Assembly: GCF_900104485.1 (NCBI RefSeq)
Contig: NZ_FMXQ01000012.1
Span: 62,001-126,000, forward strand
Length of the DNA stretch: 64,000 bases
Direction of reading: 5' to 3'
Source: Bauldia litoralis
GTDB taxonomy: Bacteria > Pseudomonadota > Alphaproteobacteria > Rhizobiales > Kaistiaceae
Shown here piece after piece: positions 9,542-17,899 of the stretch; positions within the stretch are counted from its first letter, which is position 1; the number at the start of each line of letters is the position of its first letter. Under the pieces are notes generated by a model. It worked only from the letters and a program-made list of their open reading frames with translations. It was not told where the DNA came from and searched no databases. Position numbers and translations under genes: made by a program.

Positions 9542-9630
9542 GGTCCCCTGCACAGCGTCGCGAAGCCCGAACAGGGCGCATAAGCCTTGTCGCTGACCGA
9601 CCGCGCCACCTCGAAATACCCTCGGTGCAT
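9538..9630 (-). pseudogene. N-terminal relic of cytidine deaminase, now a 30-codon leader frame
   Basis: On the minus strand an ATG at 9630 opens a 30-residue frame containing FEVAR and KAYAPCSGF. The N-terminus of bacterial cytidine deaminase has the same layout (for example AYAPYSKF in B. subtilis Cdd), with the same spacing from the preceding helix. The tyrosine of APYS has become cysteine, and the protein ends seven residues after the Phe instead of continuing to the zinc site. Its TGA overlaps the punA ATG as ATGA, and AAAGGA lies upstream. Cytidine deaminase usually belongs to this salvage operon and is otherwise absent here. The similarity is short, so chance remains possible. Confidence 0.6.
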
Positions 9631-9858
9631 GGTTCTCGCCGGTCCTTTCTCCAAGCGGGGCGTGCGAGGGCGGAAGCCACCGGACGCGATCACCGATCTT
9701 TAGCCGCTTTGGCCCGCCGCGTCATCTCGACGGGCAGCGCCAGAGTCCGCAAATTGCCTCGACCATGACGGGCGAAAATGCCAAGCTGATGCTTCATGTC
9801 CGCCAAAGTCGGGCAAGCAGGACCAACGATCAACACGGCAAACAGTTTGGAGGCAGCG

Positions 9859-10893
9859 TTGAATAAGACACTCATCAGGACGACCCTCGCCGCGGTCGCG
9901 ACCACCGCCCTGGTCGCCGGGCTCTCGGCGACGGCGGCCAGCGCCTTCTCCGCCTGCCAGGTGACCGACACCGGCGGCGTCGATGACAAGGGCTTCAATG
10001 AAACCGCCTGGAAGGGCGTCCAGGACGCCGAGAAGGACCTCGGCATCGAAGGCAAGTTGCTGGAATCCAAGGCCGAAACCGACTACGAGCCGAACATCAA
10101 CTCCTTCATCTCGCAGAATTGCGACATCATCGTCACCGTCGGCTTCCTGCTCGGCGAGGCGACCAAGGAGGCGGCCGAGGCCAACCCCGACGTCAAGTTC
10201 TCGATCGTCGACTTCGCCTATGATCCGACGATCCCGAACGTCCTCGGCCAGGTCTACGCCACCGACGAAGCGGCCTTCCTCGCCGGCTACCTCGCGGCGG
10301 GCATGTCGAAGACCGGCGTCGTCGGCACCTTCGGCGGCATCAACATCCCGCCGGTGACCATCTTCATGGACGGCTTCTACCGCGGCGTCGACTACTACAA
10401 CGAGAAGAAGGGCGCCGAAGTCGTCGTCCTCGGCTGGGATCCCGACAGCGGCGAAGGCCTGTTCACCAACAACTTCGACTCGCTCGACGACGGTCGCGCC
10501 TTCGCCAAGAACCTCAATGACGAGGGCGCCGACATCGTCATGCCGGTCGCTGGCCCGGTCGGCCTCGGCTCGGCAGCGCTGGCCGATGAAATCGGTACCG
10601 AGAACCTGGCGATCATCGGCGTCGATGCCGACCAGTACCTGACCGACCCGGAGAAGAAGCACGTCTACCTGACCTCGGTCCTCAAGCGCATGGACGCGAC
10701 CGTGGTCGAGGCGATCAAGCAGGCGCAGGACGGCACCTTCGAGGGCGGCGTCATCGTCGGCACGCTTGAGAATAACGGCGTCGGCCTTGCCCCCTACCAC
10801 GATTTCGAGGCGACGATTCCGGACGAACTGAAGAAGGAAATCGACGAGATCGGCGCCGGGATCATGGCCGGCGAGATCTCGGTCAAGGGCTGA
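9859..10893 (+). CDS. BMP-family nucleoside-binding protein of an ABC importer
   Basis: This periplasmic binding protein has 344 residues. Its signal peptide is KTLIRTTLAAVATTALVAGL, cleaved near ASA-F with no lipobox cysteine, so the protein should be soluble rather than a lipoprotein. The mature part has the BMP hallmarks: DTGGVDDKGFNE, NCDIIVTVGFLLG, GGINIPPVTIFMDGF and IGVDADQY. The family binds purine nucleosides, which fits the ABC genes downstream and the salvage genes upstream. I use TTG at 9859 because GGAGG (9849-9853) precedes it at ideal distance; earlier in-frame starts give a poor signal peptide. Confidence 0.9.
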   Translation: MNKTLIRTTLAAVATTALVAGLSATAASAFSACQVTDTGGVDDKGFNETAWKGVQDAEKDLGIEGKLLESKAETDYEPNINSFISQNCDIIVTVGFLLGEATKEAAEANPDVKFSIVDFAYDPTIPNVLGQVYATDEAAFLAGYLAAGMSKTGVVGTFGGINIPPVTIFMDGFYRGVDYYNEKKGAEVVVLGWDPDSGEGLFTNNFDSLDDGRAFAKNLNDEGADIVMPVAGPVGLGSAALADEIGTENLAIIGVDADQYLTDPEKKHVYLTSVLKRMDATVVEAIKQAQDGTFEGGVIVGTLENNGVGLAPYHDFEATIPDELKKEIDEIGAGIMAGEISVKG

Positions 10894-10931
10894 TCGCCAC
10901 GGCCGCCATCACCGGCGGTCCGACCGAACCT

Positions 10932-10964
10932 GCCCGCCGCGTTCCCTGAGGGGTCGCGGCGGGC
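10932..10964 (+). promoter_or_regulatory. intercistronic stem-loop between binding protein and ATPase genes
   Basis: GCCCGCCGCG and CGCGGCGGGC form a perfect 10-bp stem around a 13-base loop, without a T-run. Hairpins at this place in ABC-importer operons commonly protect the binding-protein mRNA and lower expression of the downstream genes; that role is inferred here. Confidence 0.6.
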
Positions 10965-10994
10965 CACAACGGCCGCCGCGAGGAACAGCGAATC

Positions 10995-12500
10995 TTGGAT
11001 ATCGAACTCCGCGGTATTACCAAGCGTTTCGGCCCGGTCGTCGCCAATTCGGACGTCAACCTGACCATCAGGTCCGGCGAGATTTTCGGCCTGCTCGGCG
11101 AGAACGGCGCCGGCAAGTCGACGCTGATGAACGTCCTCAGCGGCCTCTATCGCCCCGACGAAGGCGAAATCCTCATCGACGGCAAGCCGGTCCGTTTCGA
11201 GGGCGCCGGCGACGCGATCCGCGCCGGCATCGGCATGGTCCACCAGCATTTCATGCTGGTTCCGGTCTTCACCGTCGCCGAGAATGTCGTGCTCGGCGTG
11301 GAGCCGACCGGGCGGCTAGACCACCTCGACCTCAAGACGGCCCGTCGGCAGGTGCGGGAGATCGGCGCCCAGCACGGCCTGGTCGTCGATCCCGACGCGA
11401 TCATCGAGGAGGTGCCGGTCGGCATCCAGCAGCGGGTCGAGATCATCAAGGTCCTGTTCCGCTCGGCCGACGTGCTGATCTTCGACGAACCGACCGCGGT
11501 GCTGACGCCACAGGAGGTCGAGGATTTCTTCGGCATCGTCCGCTCGCTGCGCGACGCCGGCAAGGCGCTGGTCTTCATCACCCACAAGCTGTTCGAGATC
11601 CTCGAGGTCGCCGACCGGATCAGCGTGCTGCGCGGCGGCAAGATCGTCGGCGAGGGCGATCCCAAGACGGCGACGGAGGCCGACCTTGCGGAAATGATGG
11701 TCGGCCGGCCGGTCAGCTTCACCGTCGACAAGGCGCCGAAGGCGCCAGGACCGGCGTTGCTTGAGATCAGCGACCTCAAGGTGCTGAACGACCGCCACGA
11801 GGTCGCCGTCGATAACGTCAGCCTCAACGTGCGGGCCGGCGAGATCGTCGGCATCGCCGGCGTCCAGGGCAACGGCCAGACCGAGCTCGTCGAGGCGCTG
11901 ACCGGGCTGCGGCCGACCGTCGGCGGCGCCATCACCTTTCTCGGCGAGGACGTGACCCGCGCCTCGACCCGCGACCTCCATGCCCGCGGCATCGCCCATG
12001 TGCCGGAAGACCGCCAGCGCGACGGGCTGATCGAGGATTTCACCATCGCCGAGAACATGGTGCTCGACAGCTATTACGACGACCGCTTCTCGACCGGGCT
12101 CAACATGCACTGGCAGAAGGTCCATGAGGAGACGGCGCGGATCGTCACCGAGTTCGATGTCCGCACATCCTCGGTCTTCGACCTCGCCGGGCACCTGTCC
12201 GGCGGCAACCAGCAGAAACTGGTGGTCGCCCGCGAATTGTCGCGCGAGATCAAGCTCCTGATTGCCTCGCAGCCGACCCGCGGCGTCGATGTCGGCTCGA
12301 TCGAATACATCCATGAGCGAATCGTCGCCGCCCGCGACGCCGGCGTCGGCGTCATCGTCGTCTCGACCGAGCTCGACGAGATTCGCGGCCTGTCGGACCG
12401 CATCCTGGTGATGTTCCGCGGGCGCGTGGTGGCCGAGTTCGATTCCGCCAGCGCGACCGTCGCCCAGCTCGGGCTGGCGATGGCCGGAGCCGCGGCATGA
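10995..12500 (+). CDS. nucleoside ABC importer, tandem ATP-binding protein
   Basis: The 501-residue protein carries two ABC domains. Domain 1 has Walker A GENGAGKST, a signature reading VPVGIQQRVEI and Walker B LIFDEPTAVLT. Domain 2 has a degenerate Walker A (GVQGNGQTE), signature LSGGNQQK and, instead of a full Walker B, LLIASQPTRGVD. This arrangement, with one impaired site, is normal for the sugar/nucleoside class. It starts with TTG at 10995 after GAGGAA. The next permease starts inside its stop (ATGA). Confidence 0.92.
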   Translation: MDIELRGITKRFGPVVANSDVNLTIRSGEIFGLLGENGAGKSTLMNVLSGLYRPDEGEILIDGKPVRFEGAGDAIRAGIGMVHQHFMLVPVFTVAENVVLGVEPTGRLDHLDLKTARRQVREIGAQHGLVVDPDAIIEEVPVGIQQRVEIIKVLFRSADVLIFDEPTAVLTPQEVEDFFGIVRSLRDAGKALVFITHKLFEILEVADRISVLRGGKIVGEGDPKTATEADLAEMMVGRPVSFTVDKAPKAPGPALLEISDLKVLNDRHEVAVDNVSLNVRAGEIVGIAGVQGNGQTELVEALTGLRPTVGGAITFLGEDVTRASTRDLHARGIAHVPEDRQRDGLIEDFTIAENMVLDSYYDDRFSTGLNMHWQKVHEETARIVTEFDVRTSSVFDLAGHLSGGNQQKLVVARELSREIKLLIASQPTRGVDVGSIEYIHERIVAARDAGVGVIVVSTELDEIRGLSDRILVMFRGRVVAEFDSASATVAQLGLAMAGAAA

Positions 12501-13627
12501 GCGAACCCGGCAAACTCGACGCCATTTCCAGCGACCTGCTCAAGCGGGCGGTCGCCGACCGTTTCAACGGCGAGGAGATGATCCTGGTGCCGGTGCTCTC
12601 GGTGGTGCTGGCGCTCGCCATCGGCGCGATCGTCATGCTCGCCACCGGGGTCGGCTTCGGATCGATCGGCCAGTCCTACCTGGCGCTGTTCACCGGCTCC
12701 GTCGGTTCGGTCAACGCGATCTCGGAAACGCTCACCGCGGCGGCGCCGCTGACCCTGGCCGGGCTCGGCATCGCGCTCGGCTTCCGGGCCGGGCTGTTCA
12801 ACATCGGCGCCGAGGGCCAGCTCATCCTCGGCGGCATCGCGGCGGTCGCCGTCGGCTTCGCGCTGACCGACACGCCGGCCTGGATCCACCTGCCGCTGGC
12901 GCTGCTCGCCGGGGCGCTGGCCGGGGCGGCATGGGCGGCGATCGCCGGCTGGCTCAAGGCGGCGACCGGCGCGCATGAGGTCATCACCACCATCATGCTC
13001 AACCTGATCGCGCTTCGTCTGGTCGACTACCTGTTGCGCAATCCGCCCATCCAGAAGCCCGGCCGCGCCGACCCGATCTCGCAGTCGGTGCTGCCGAGCG
13101 CCGAGCTGCCGCGCCTGCTGACCTGGATCGACCCCAACCTGCGCGTCCATGCCGGCATCCTGCTGGTGGTGGCGGCAGTCGCCATCGTCTACTGGCTGCT
13201 CTTCCGCACCACCAAGGGCTTCGAGTTCCGCGCCGCCGGCGCCAACCCGGACGCGGCGCGCTATGCCGGCATGCGCTCCGGGCTGATCATCGTGCTGGTG
13301 ATGGCGACGGCCGGCGCGCTGGCCGGGCTTGCCGGGGCCAACCAGGTGCTTGGCGTGCTCGGCCGCGCCTCGCCGGGCTTTTCCGGCGGCGCCGGCTTCG
13401 ACGCCATCGCGGTTGCCCTGCTCGGCCGGTCGCATCCGGTCGGCGTGCTGCTGGCCGGGCTGTTGTTCGGTGCGCTGCAGGCCGGCGGGCGCGAGATGCA
13501 GGTGGCGGCCGGGGTCTCGATCGACCTGATCTCGATCATCCAGGCGCTGGTCATCGTCTTCATGGCGGCGCCGACGCTGGTGCGTGCGACGATCCCCTGG
13601 GTGTTCACGAAACAGGTGGGGCGATAG
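12497..13627 (+). CDS. nucleoside ABC importer, permease 1
   Basis: This is a 376-residue integral membrane protein of the branched-chain/ribose-type permease family, with eight or more hydrophobic segments. The diagnostic EAA-like loop ERVAV-type motif appears as GFRAGLFNIGAEGQL, followed by AHEVITTIMLNLIA, as in NupB-type permeases. It is coupled to the ATPase gene by an ATGA overlap and is followed 23 bases later by the second permease, so the two probably form a heterodimer. Confidence 0.9.
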   Translation: MSEPGKLDAISSDLLKRAVADRFNGEEMILVPVLSVVLALAIGAIVMLATGVGFGSIGQSYLALFTGSVGSVNAISETLTAAAPLTLAGLGIALGFRAGLFNIGAEGQLILGGIAAVAVGFALTDTPAWIHLPLALLAGALAGAAWAAIAGWLKAATGAHEVITTIMLNLIALRLVDYLLRNPPIQKPGRADPISQSVLPSAELPRLLTWIDPNLRVHAGILLVVAAVAIVYWLLFRTTKGFEFRAAGANPDAARYAGMRSGLIIVLVMATAGALAGLAGANQVLGVLGRASPGFSGGAGFDAIAVALLGRSHPVGVLLAGLLFGALQAGGREMQVAAGVSIDLISIIQALVIVFMAAPTLVRATIPWVFTKQVGR

Positions 13628-13650
13628 GCCATGGTGCGAGGGTGGACCGC

Positions 13651-14919
13651 ATGGCGATGACCGACACGGCGCCGCTGGCCAAGGCCGATATCGAGTTGGC
13701 CCGGCGGCGGCAGAAGAAGATCAACGGCGTCATCCTGCTCTGCCTCGCGGCCTTCGTCGCGCTGGCCTTCGGCGCGACCTCCGAAGGCGATGCGGTCTTC
13801 CGGCTGACGCTGCCGCGCGACGCCGTCAAGATTCCCAACCTCGTCCTGCCCGCGGCACCCTACGCCTATATCGTCGCCGCCCTCCTCGCCTTTTTCGGCA
13901 TCCGCCAATTCCTGCGCGGCGGCGGGCGATCGACCAACGTCTTCCTCGGCATCGGGCTGTTGCTGGTGGTCACCGCCTTCCTCGCCTGGGCGACCGCCGG
14001 CAAGTCCTTCTCGCTGACCGGCATGCTGGAATCGACGCTGGTGCGGGCGGTGCCGATCGCACTCGGCGGGCTCGCCGGTGTGCTCTCGGAGCGCGTCGCG
14101 GTGGTCAATATCGCCATCGAGGGGATGCTGCTCGCCGGCGCCTTTGCCGGGGCGCTGATCGGCTCGGTGATGGGCGGCGTCATCGGCATCGTCGGCGCCG
14201 TGGCGATCGGCGGGCTGTTCGGCTTCATCCTCGCCGCCCTCGTCGTCACCCACCGGGTCGACCAGATCATCGCCGGCGTCGCCATCAACCTCTTCGTCCT
14301 CGGCCTGACCTCCTACGTCTCCAGTCAGGTGCTCACGGAATATACCTGGCTCAACAACGCGCCGGTCTTCCGGCCGATCGAGATTCCCTTCCTCAGCGAC
14401 CTGCCGGTGGTCGGGCCGGTTCTCTTCCGCCAGAACCTCTTCGTCTACGGCGCGCTGATCATGGTGCTGGTGGCGACCTATTACCTCTTCCATACCCGCA
14501 CCGGACTGCGGGCCCGGGCGGTCGGCGAGCATCCCGAAGCCGCCGACACGCTGGGCATCAACGTCTACCGCACCCGCTACATCAACGTGACGCTGGCCGG
14601 CATGGTCGCCGGCTTCGGCGGCGCCTGGTTCACGCTTGGCTCGGTCGGCCGCTTCGACGAGGGGATGACCGGTGGCCGCGGCTTCATCGGGCTGGCGGCG
14701 ATGATCTTCGGGCGGTGGCATCCGGTCGGGGCGCTGATGGCGGCGCTGGTCTTCGGATTCGCCGACTCGCTGCAGCAGAAACTGGCTATCCTGCAGACGC
14801 CGATTCCCTCCGAATTCCTGGCGATGGCGCCGTATATCGCCACCATCGTGCTGGTCGCCGGGCTGATCGGCAGGGCGCGGCCGCCGGCCGCCGACGGCCA
14901 GCCCTACATCAAGGAATAG
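13651..14919 (+). CDS. nucleoside ABC importer, permease 2
   Basis: The 422-residue permease has a predicted cytoplasmic N-terminal segment of about 30 residues, then multiple membrane helices. SERVAVVNIAIEGMLLAGA is the conserved loop of the NupC-type partner, and HRVDQIIAGVAINLF is the second family block. In-frame starts exist at GTG 13642, ATG 13651 and ATG 13657; I chose 13651, which sits six bases after GAGGGTG. Confidence 0.88.
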   Translation: MAMTDTAPLAKADIELARRRQKKINGVILLCLAAFVALAFGATSEGDAVFRLTLPRDAVKIPNLVLPAAPYAYIVAALLAFFGIRQFLRGGGRSTNVFLGIGLLLVVTAFLAWATAGKSFSLTGMLESTLVRAVPIALGGLAGVLSERVAVVNIAIEGMLLAGAFAGALIGSVMGGVIGIVGAVAIGGLFGFILAALVVTHRVDQIIAGVAINLFVLGLTSYVSSQVLTEYTWLNNAPVFRPIEIPFLSDLPVVGPVLFRQNLFVYGALIMVLVATYYLFHTRTGLRARAVGEHPEAADTLGINVYRTRYINVTLAGMVAGFGGAWFTLGSVGRFDEGMTGGRGFIGLAAMIFGRWHPVGALMAALVFGFADSLQQKLAILQTPIPSEFLAMAPYIATIVLVAGLIGRARPPAADGQPYIKE

Positions 14920-14946
14920 GCGCCGAAGCGCCGGGGGACGACAGGA

Positions 14947-15360
14947 ATGGCAGGACGCCCGGCGCTGGCGATGATCGCCCATGACAACGAGAAGGACGAC
15001 CTCGTCACCTTCGCGCGGTCCCACGCCGAGCGGCTGGCCCGCTTCGACCTCTTCGCCACCGGCACCACCGGCGCGCGGATCAGCGAAGCGCTGCCCGCGC
15101 TCAACGTCACCGCCCTGAAGAGCGGACCGCTCGGCGGGGACCAGCAGATCGGCGCGCTGATCGCCGAGGGGCGGATCGCGGCGCTGATCTTCTTCATCGA
15201 CCCGCTGACGCCGATGCCGCACGATGTCGACGTCAAGGCCCTGACCCGGCTGGCGGTGGTCTATGATATTCCGATGGCCCTCAACGCCGCCACGGCCGAG
15301 ATCCTGATCCGCCATCCCGGCGAATTCGCCAACGCCACCCACCCCGCAGAGGACCTTTGA
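14947..15360 (+). CDS. mgsA: methylglyoxal synthase
   Basis: MgsA converts dihydroxyacetone phosphate to methylglyoxal and phosphate, which relieves sugar-phosphate stress. The 137-residue protein contains the conserved LFATGTTG, the [17 protein letters not shown] phosphate-binding block and [18 protein letters not shown], which includes the catalytic aspartate region. It sits 27 bases after the permease gene and ends in a TGATG overlap with glk, so it belongs to the importer transcript. I infer a role in handling triose phosphates derived from nucleoside sugars. Confidence 0.93.
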   Translation: MAGRPALAMIAHDNEKDDLVTFARSHAERLARFDLFATGTTGARISEALPALNVTALKSGPLGGDQQIGALIAEGRIAALIFFIDPLTPMPHDVDVKALTRLAVVYDIPMALNAATAEILIRHPGEFANATHPAEDL

Positions 15361-16379
15361 TGACAGCCCCGCTCGACCGCATTCGCTTTCCCGTCCTCAG
15401 CGGCGACATCGGTGGCACCAATGCCCGCTTCGCACTGACCGCCAACGAGACGGCGAAGACGGAACGCATCCCCACGATCGCCACCACCGATTTCGCGACG
15501 ATCGACGATGCGATCGAGGCGGCGATCGGCGACCGGCCTCCGGGCGAACGACCGAAGACCGCGATCCTGGCGCTGGCCGGGCCGATCACCGGCGACCGGG
15601 TGAAGATCACCAACAATGACTGGGCGGCCGAGCCGAAGAAAATGATCGCCCGCTTCGGCATGACGGACGTCATCCTGCTCAACGATTTCGAGGCGCTGTC
15701 GCTGTCGCTGCCCGGCCTCGGGCCGGGCGACGTCGACGCGATCGGTGGCGGCGAAGCCAGGCCCGAAGGCGCCCGGGTCGTCGTCGGGCCGGGCACCGGT
15801 CTCGGCACCGGCGCGCTGATCCATGCCGGCGGCCGCTGGGTGCCGATCCCCGGCGAGGGCGGCCATGTCGATCTCGGCCCGGTCAGTCCGCGCGATTTCG
15901 AAATCTGGCCAAATCTCGAACAGACCTTCGGCCGAATGAGCGTCGAGACGCTGGTCTGCGGTTCGGGCATGCTGCGACTCTACCGGGGGATCTGCGCGAC
16001 GAACGGCGTCGAGGCGACGCTCGCCAACGAAGCCGATGTCGCCGCCCGCGGCCTTGCCGGCGACGATCCCCAGGCGGTCGAGACGCTTGACCTCTTCGCC
16101 ACCTATCTCGGCCGTTACGCCGGCGACCTCGCCCTGATCTTTTCGGCCTGGGGCGGCGTCTATCTCGCCGGCGGCATCTCGACCCGGATCGCCCCGGCGC
16201 TGAAATCCGGCGCCTTCCGCGAGGCTTTCCTCGCCAAGGAACCGCACCGCCACCTGATGGAACGGATGGCGACGGCGATCATCATCAAGGAAGACGCAGC
16301 ACTTGCCGGCATCGGCGATTTCGCCCGCGCCCCCTCCCGCTTCGGCGTCGAACTGAACGGCCGCTGGTGGCAGGCGTAG
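15360..16379 (+). CDS. glk: glucokinase
   Basis: The 339-residue protein is a bacterial Glk of the ROK-unrelated type. It has the ATP phosphate loop SGDIGGTNARFAL at the N-terminus, NDFEAL with the catalytic aspartate, GPGTGLGTG and GEGGHVDLGP. The YLAGGI block marks the adenosine site. It phosphorylates glucose to glucose 6-phosphate. The ATG overlaps the mgsA stop by one base and follows AGAGGA. It is the last gene of the importer operon. Confidence 0.93.
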   Translation: MTAPLDRIRFPVLSGDIGGTNARFALTANETAKTERIPTIATTDFATIDDAIEAAIGDRPPGERPKTAILALAGPITGDRVKITNNDWAAEPKKMIARFGMTDVILLNDFEALSLSLPGLGPGDVDAIGGGEARPEGARVVVGPGTGLGTGALIHAGGRWVPIPGEGGHVDLGPVSPRDFEIWPNLEQTFGRMSVETLVCGSGMLRLYRGICATNGVEATLANEADVAARGLAGDDPQAVETLDLFATYLGRYAGDLALIFSAWGGVYLAGGISTRIAPALKSGAFREAFLAKEPHRHLMERMATAIIIKEDAALAGIGDFARAPSRFGVELNGRWWQA

Positions 16380-16387
16380 GTTCCGTT

Positions 16388-16962
16388 TTCCCACACCACC
16401 GTCTTCGCCGGGCTTGACCCGGCCATCCATGCCATGACGGTCGTCGAGACACGCTGCCGCCCGGGAGTCACATGGCGGGCCATGTCGTACCGGAGACGCT
16501 ACGATGAGGGAATGGCATGGATGGCCGGGTCAAGCCCGGCCATGACGGCGTGGGGTGGGAACGGAAGCTGCTTGACGACGGGTGGCGCACTGGATGGGCC
16601 ACCCTTCCGTCGCGAGCGCGCCTCAGGTCAGAAGCACCTAACCTCCCACACACACCACCGTCATCGCCGGGCTTGACCCGGCCATGACGGCGTGGGCGGA
16701 AATGGCAGATGCTTGACGACGGGTGGCGCACTAGTGGGCCTCCCCTGCCGTCGCGATCGCGCCTCAGGTCAGGAGCACCTAACCTCCCACACACACCACC
16801 GTCATCGCCGGGCTTGACCCGGCGATCCATGCCATGACGGTCGTCGAGAAATTCTGCCGCCAAGGCGGCGCATGGCCGGGCGCGGGCTGGGTCGTACCGG
16901 AGACGCTACGATCAGGGAACGGCACGGATGGCCGGGTCAAGCCCGGCCATGACAGCGTGGAG
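16388..16962. repeat. intergenic repeat array built on a 17-bp quasi-palindrome
   Basis: The 664-bp gap between glk and bfr is filled by repeats and holds no gene I can support. The core GCCGGGCTTGACCCGGC occurs at 16407-16423, 16666-16682 and 16807-16823, and in reverse orientation at 16524-16540 and 16931-16947. A larger unit (about 16388-16557) recurs in diverged form at 16784-16962, and between them a unit of about 140 bp is repeated in tandem (about 16557-16697 and 16697-16833), sharing an identical 46-bp stretch (16637-16682 and 16778-16823). The core resembles intergenic palindromic repeats common in Hyphomicrobiales genomes. Confidence 0.9.
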
Positions 16963-17043
16963 GGTGGATTGGCGGGTGCCAGTCCCAACCGCAGCCAGTC
17001 CCGGCCGGTCGCCCGCCCCTAACGCGGCCCCGGCCCCCGAGTC

Positions 17044-17529
17044 CTAGTCCGCCAGGTCGGCGGAGTCGGCCTGAAGCTGGCCGTAGCTTTCCGCGCCGAT
17101 ATCGCCGAGCAGGGCGATCTGGGTTTCGAGGAAGTCGATGTGGCCCTCCTCGTCGGCGAGCAACTCCTCGAACAGCTTCATCGACACGTAGTCATTGGCC
17201 AGCCGGCAGACTTCGCGCGCCTCGTTGTAGAGGTTGCGGGCGTCATACTCGCCTTCGAGATCCGCCTCGAGGACCTCGCGGATATTCTGGCCGATCTTGA
17301 GGGGGTTGAGCTGCTGCAGGTTGGGCAGCCCCTCGAGGAAGATGATGCGCTCGACCAGCTTGTCGGCGTGCTGCATCTCCTCGATCGACTCGGCCCGCTC
17401 CTTCTTGGCAAGCTTGGCGTAGCCCCAGTCCTCCAGCAGGCGGAAATGAAGCCAGTACTGGTTCACGGCCGTGAGCTCGTGACGCAGCGACTGATTGAGG
17501 AAATCGATGACCTTGGCGTCGCCCTTCAT
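17044..17529 (-). CDS. bfr: bacterioferritin
   Basis: Bfr forms a 24-mer iron store. The 161-residue protein retains the ferroxidase ligands Glu18 ([10 protein letters not shown]), Glu51 and His54 (EEMQHAD), and Glu127-type residues in [11 protein letters not shown], as well as Met52, the haem ligand. The ATG at 17529 follows GGAGAG. It lies 31 bases downstream of bfd on the same strand; this short AT-rich gap could carry its own promoter. Confidence 0.95.
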   Translation of the reverse strand: MKGDAKVIDFLNQSLRHELTAVNQYWLHFRLLEDWGYAKLAKKERAESIEEMQHADKLVERIIFLEGLPNLQQLNPLKIGQNIREVLEADLEGEYDARNLYNEAREVCRLANDYVSMKLFEELLADEEGHIDFLETQIALLGDIGAESYGQLQADSADLAD

Positions 17530-17560
17530 GGAACTCTCCGTAGATTAGATTTATTCAAAA

Positions 17561-17848
17561 CTAGGACGCATCGGTCGCAGCGTCAATGAGGATATCCAGT
17601 TCGTCGACCGTCAGGACCTCGTCTTCATCGGCGACCGAAGCCAGCGGCTCGGGGCAGGTGAAGGCGATGCCGGCGTCGGCGACAATGCGGCGGACGGTGG
17701 GAAAACACGTGCCGCATTGCGGCCGCGCGCCCAGCGCCCGAAAAAGCCGCCCCGGGGTGACGGGACGGCCCGGATCCTCGCGGGCCAGCGTTTCGGCGGC
17801 CGCGAGGATGCGATCTCCTGTCAGGACATTGCACGAGCAGACGATCAT
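17561..17848 (-). CDS. bfd: bacterioferritin-associated ferredoxin
   Basis: Bfd is a [2Fe-2S] protein that reduces and releases iron from bacterioferritin. The cluster cysteines are Cys4, Cys6, Cys45 and Cys48 (CSCN and QCGTCFP), in BFD-domain spacing. At 95 residues it has an acidic tail of about 30 residues beyond the usual domain, with an extra Cys64. It is directly upstream of bfr and only 51 bases downstream of the FAD-subunit gene, so readthrough from that operon is possible. Confidence 0.9.
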   Translation of the reverse strand: MIVCSCNVLTGDRILAAAETLAREDPGRPVTPGRLFRALGARPQCGTCFPTVRRIVADAGIAFTCPEPLASVADEDEVLTVDELDILIDAATDAS

Positions 17849-17899
17849 CGCCCATCATTTGGCACTTGCCCGGGCATCGCGCAACGTCCGCCGCAGCAC

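Noticed and set aside
13261-15342. Very long open frames opposite the permease and mgsA genes (up to 693 codons), and similar ones opposite addB, divL, the P-type ATPase and the lipid A cluster
   Set aside because: They run antisense to well-supported genes, have Arg/Asp/Gly/His-rich composition typical of mirrored GC-rich codons, and show no family motifs.
16434-17022. Small open frames within the glk-bfr spacer
   Set aside because: They are created by the repeat units (the same peptide recurs in several copies and orientations) and have no good ribosome-binding sites.
17530-17560. Possible Irr or RirA iron-responsive site in the AT-rich gap before bfr
   Set aside because: The halves of TTTTGAATAAATCTAATC do not form a convincing inverted repeat, and no TGA-N9-TCA spacing is present.
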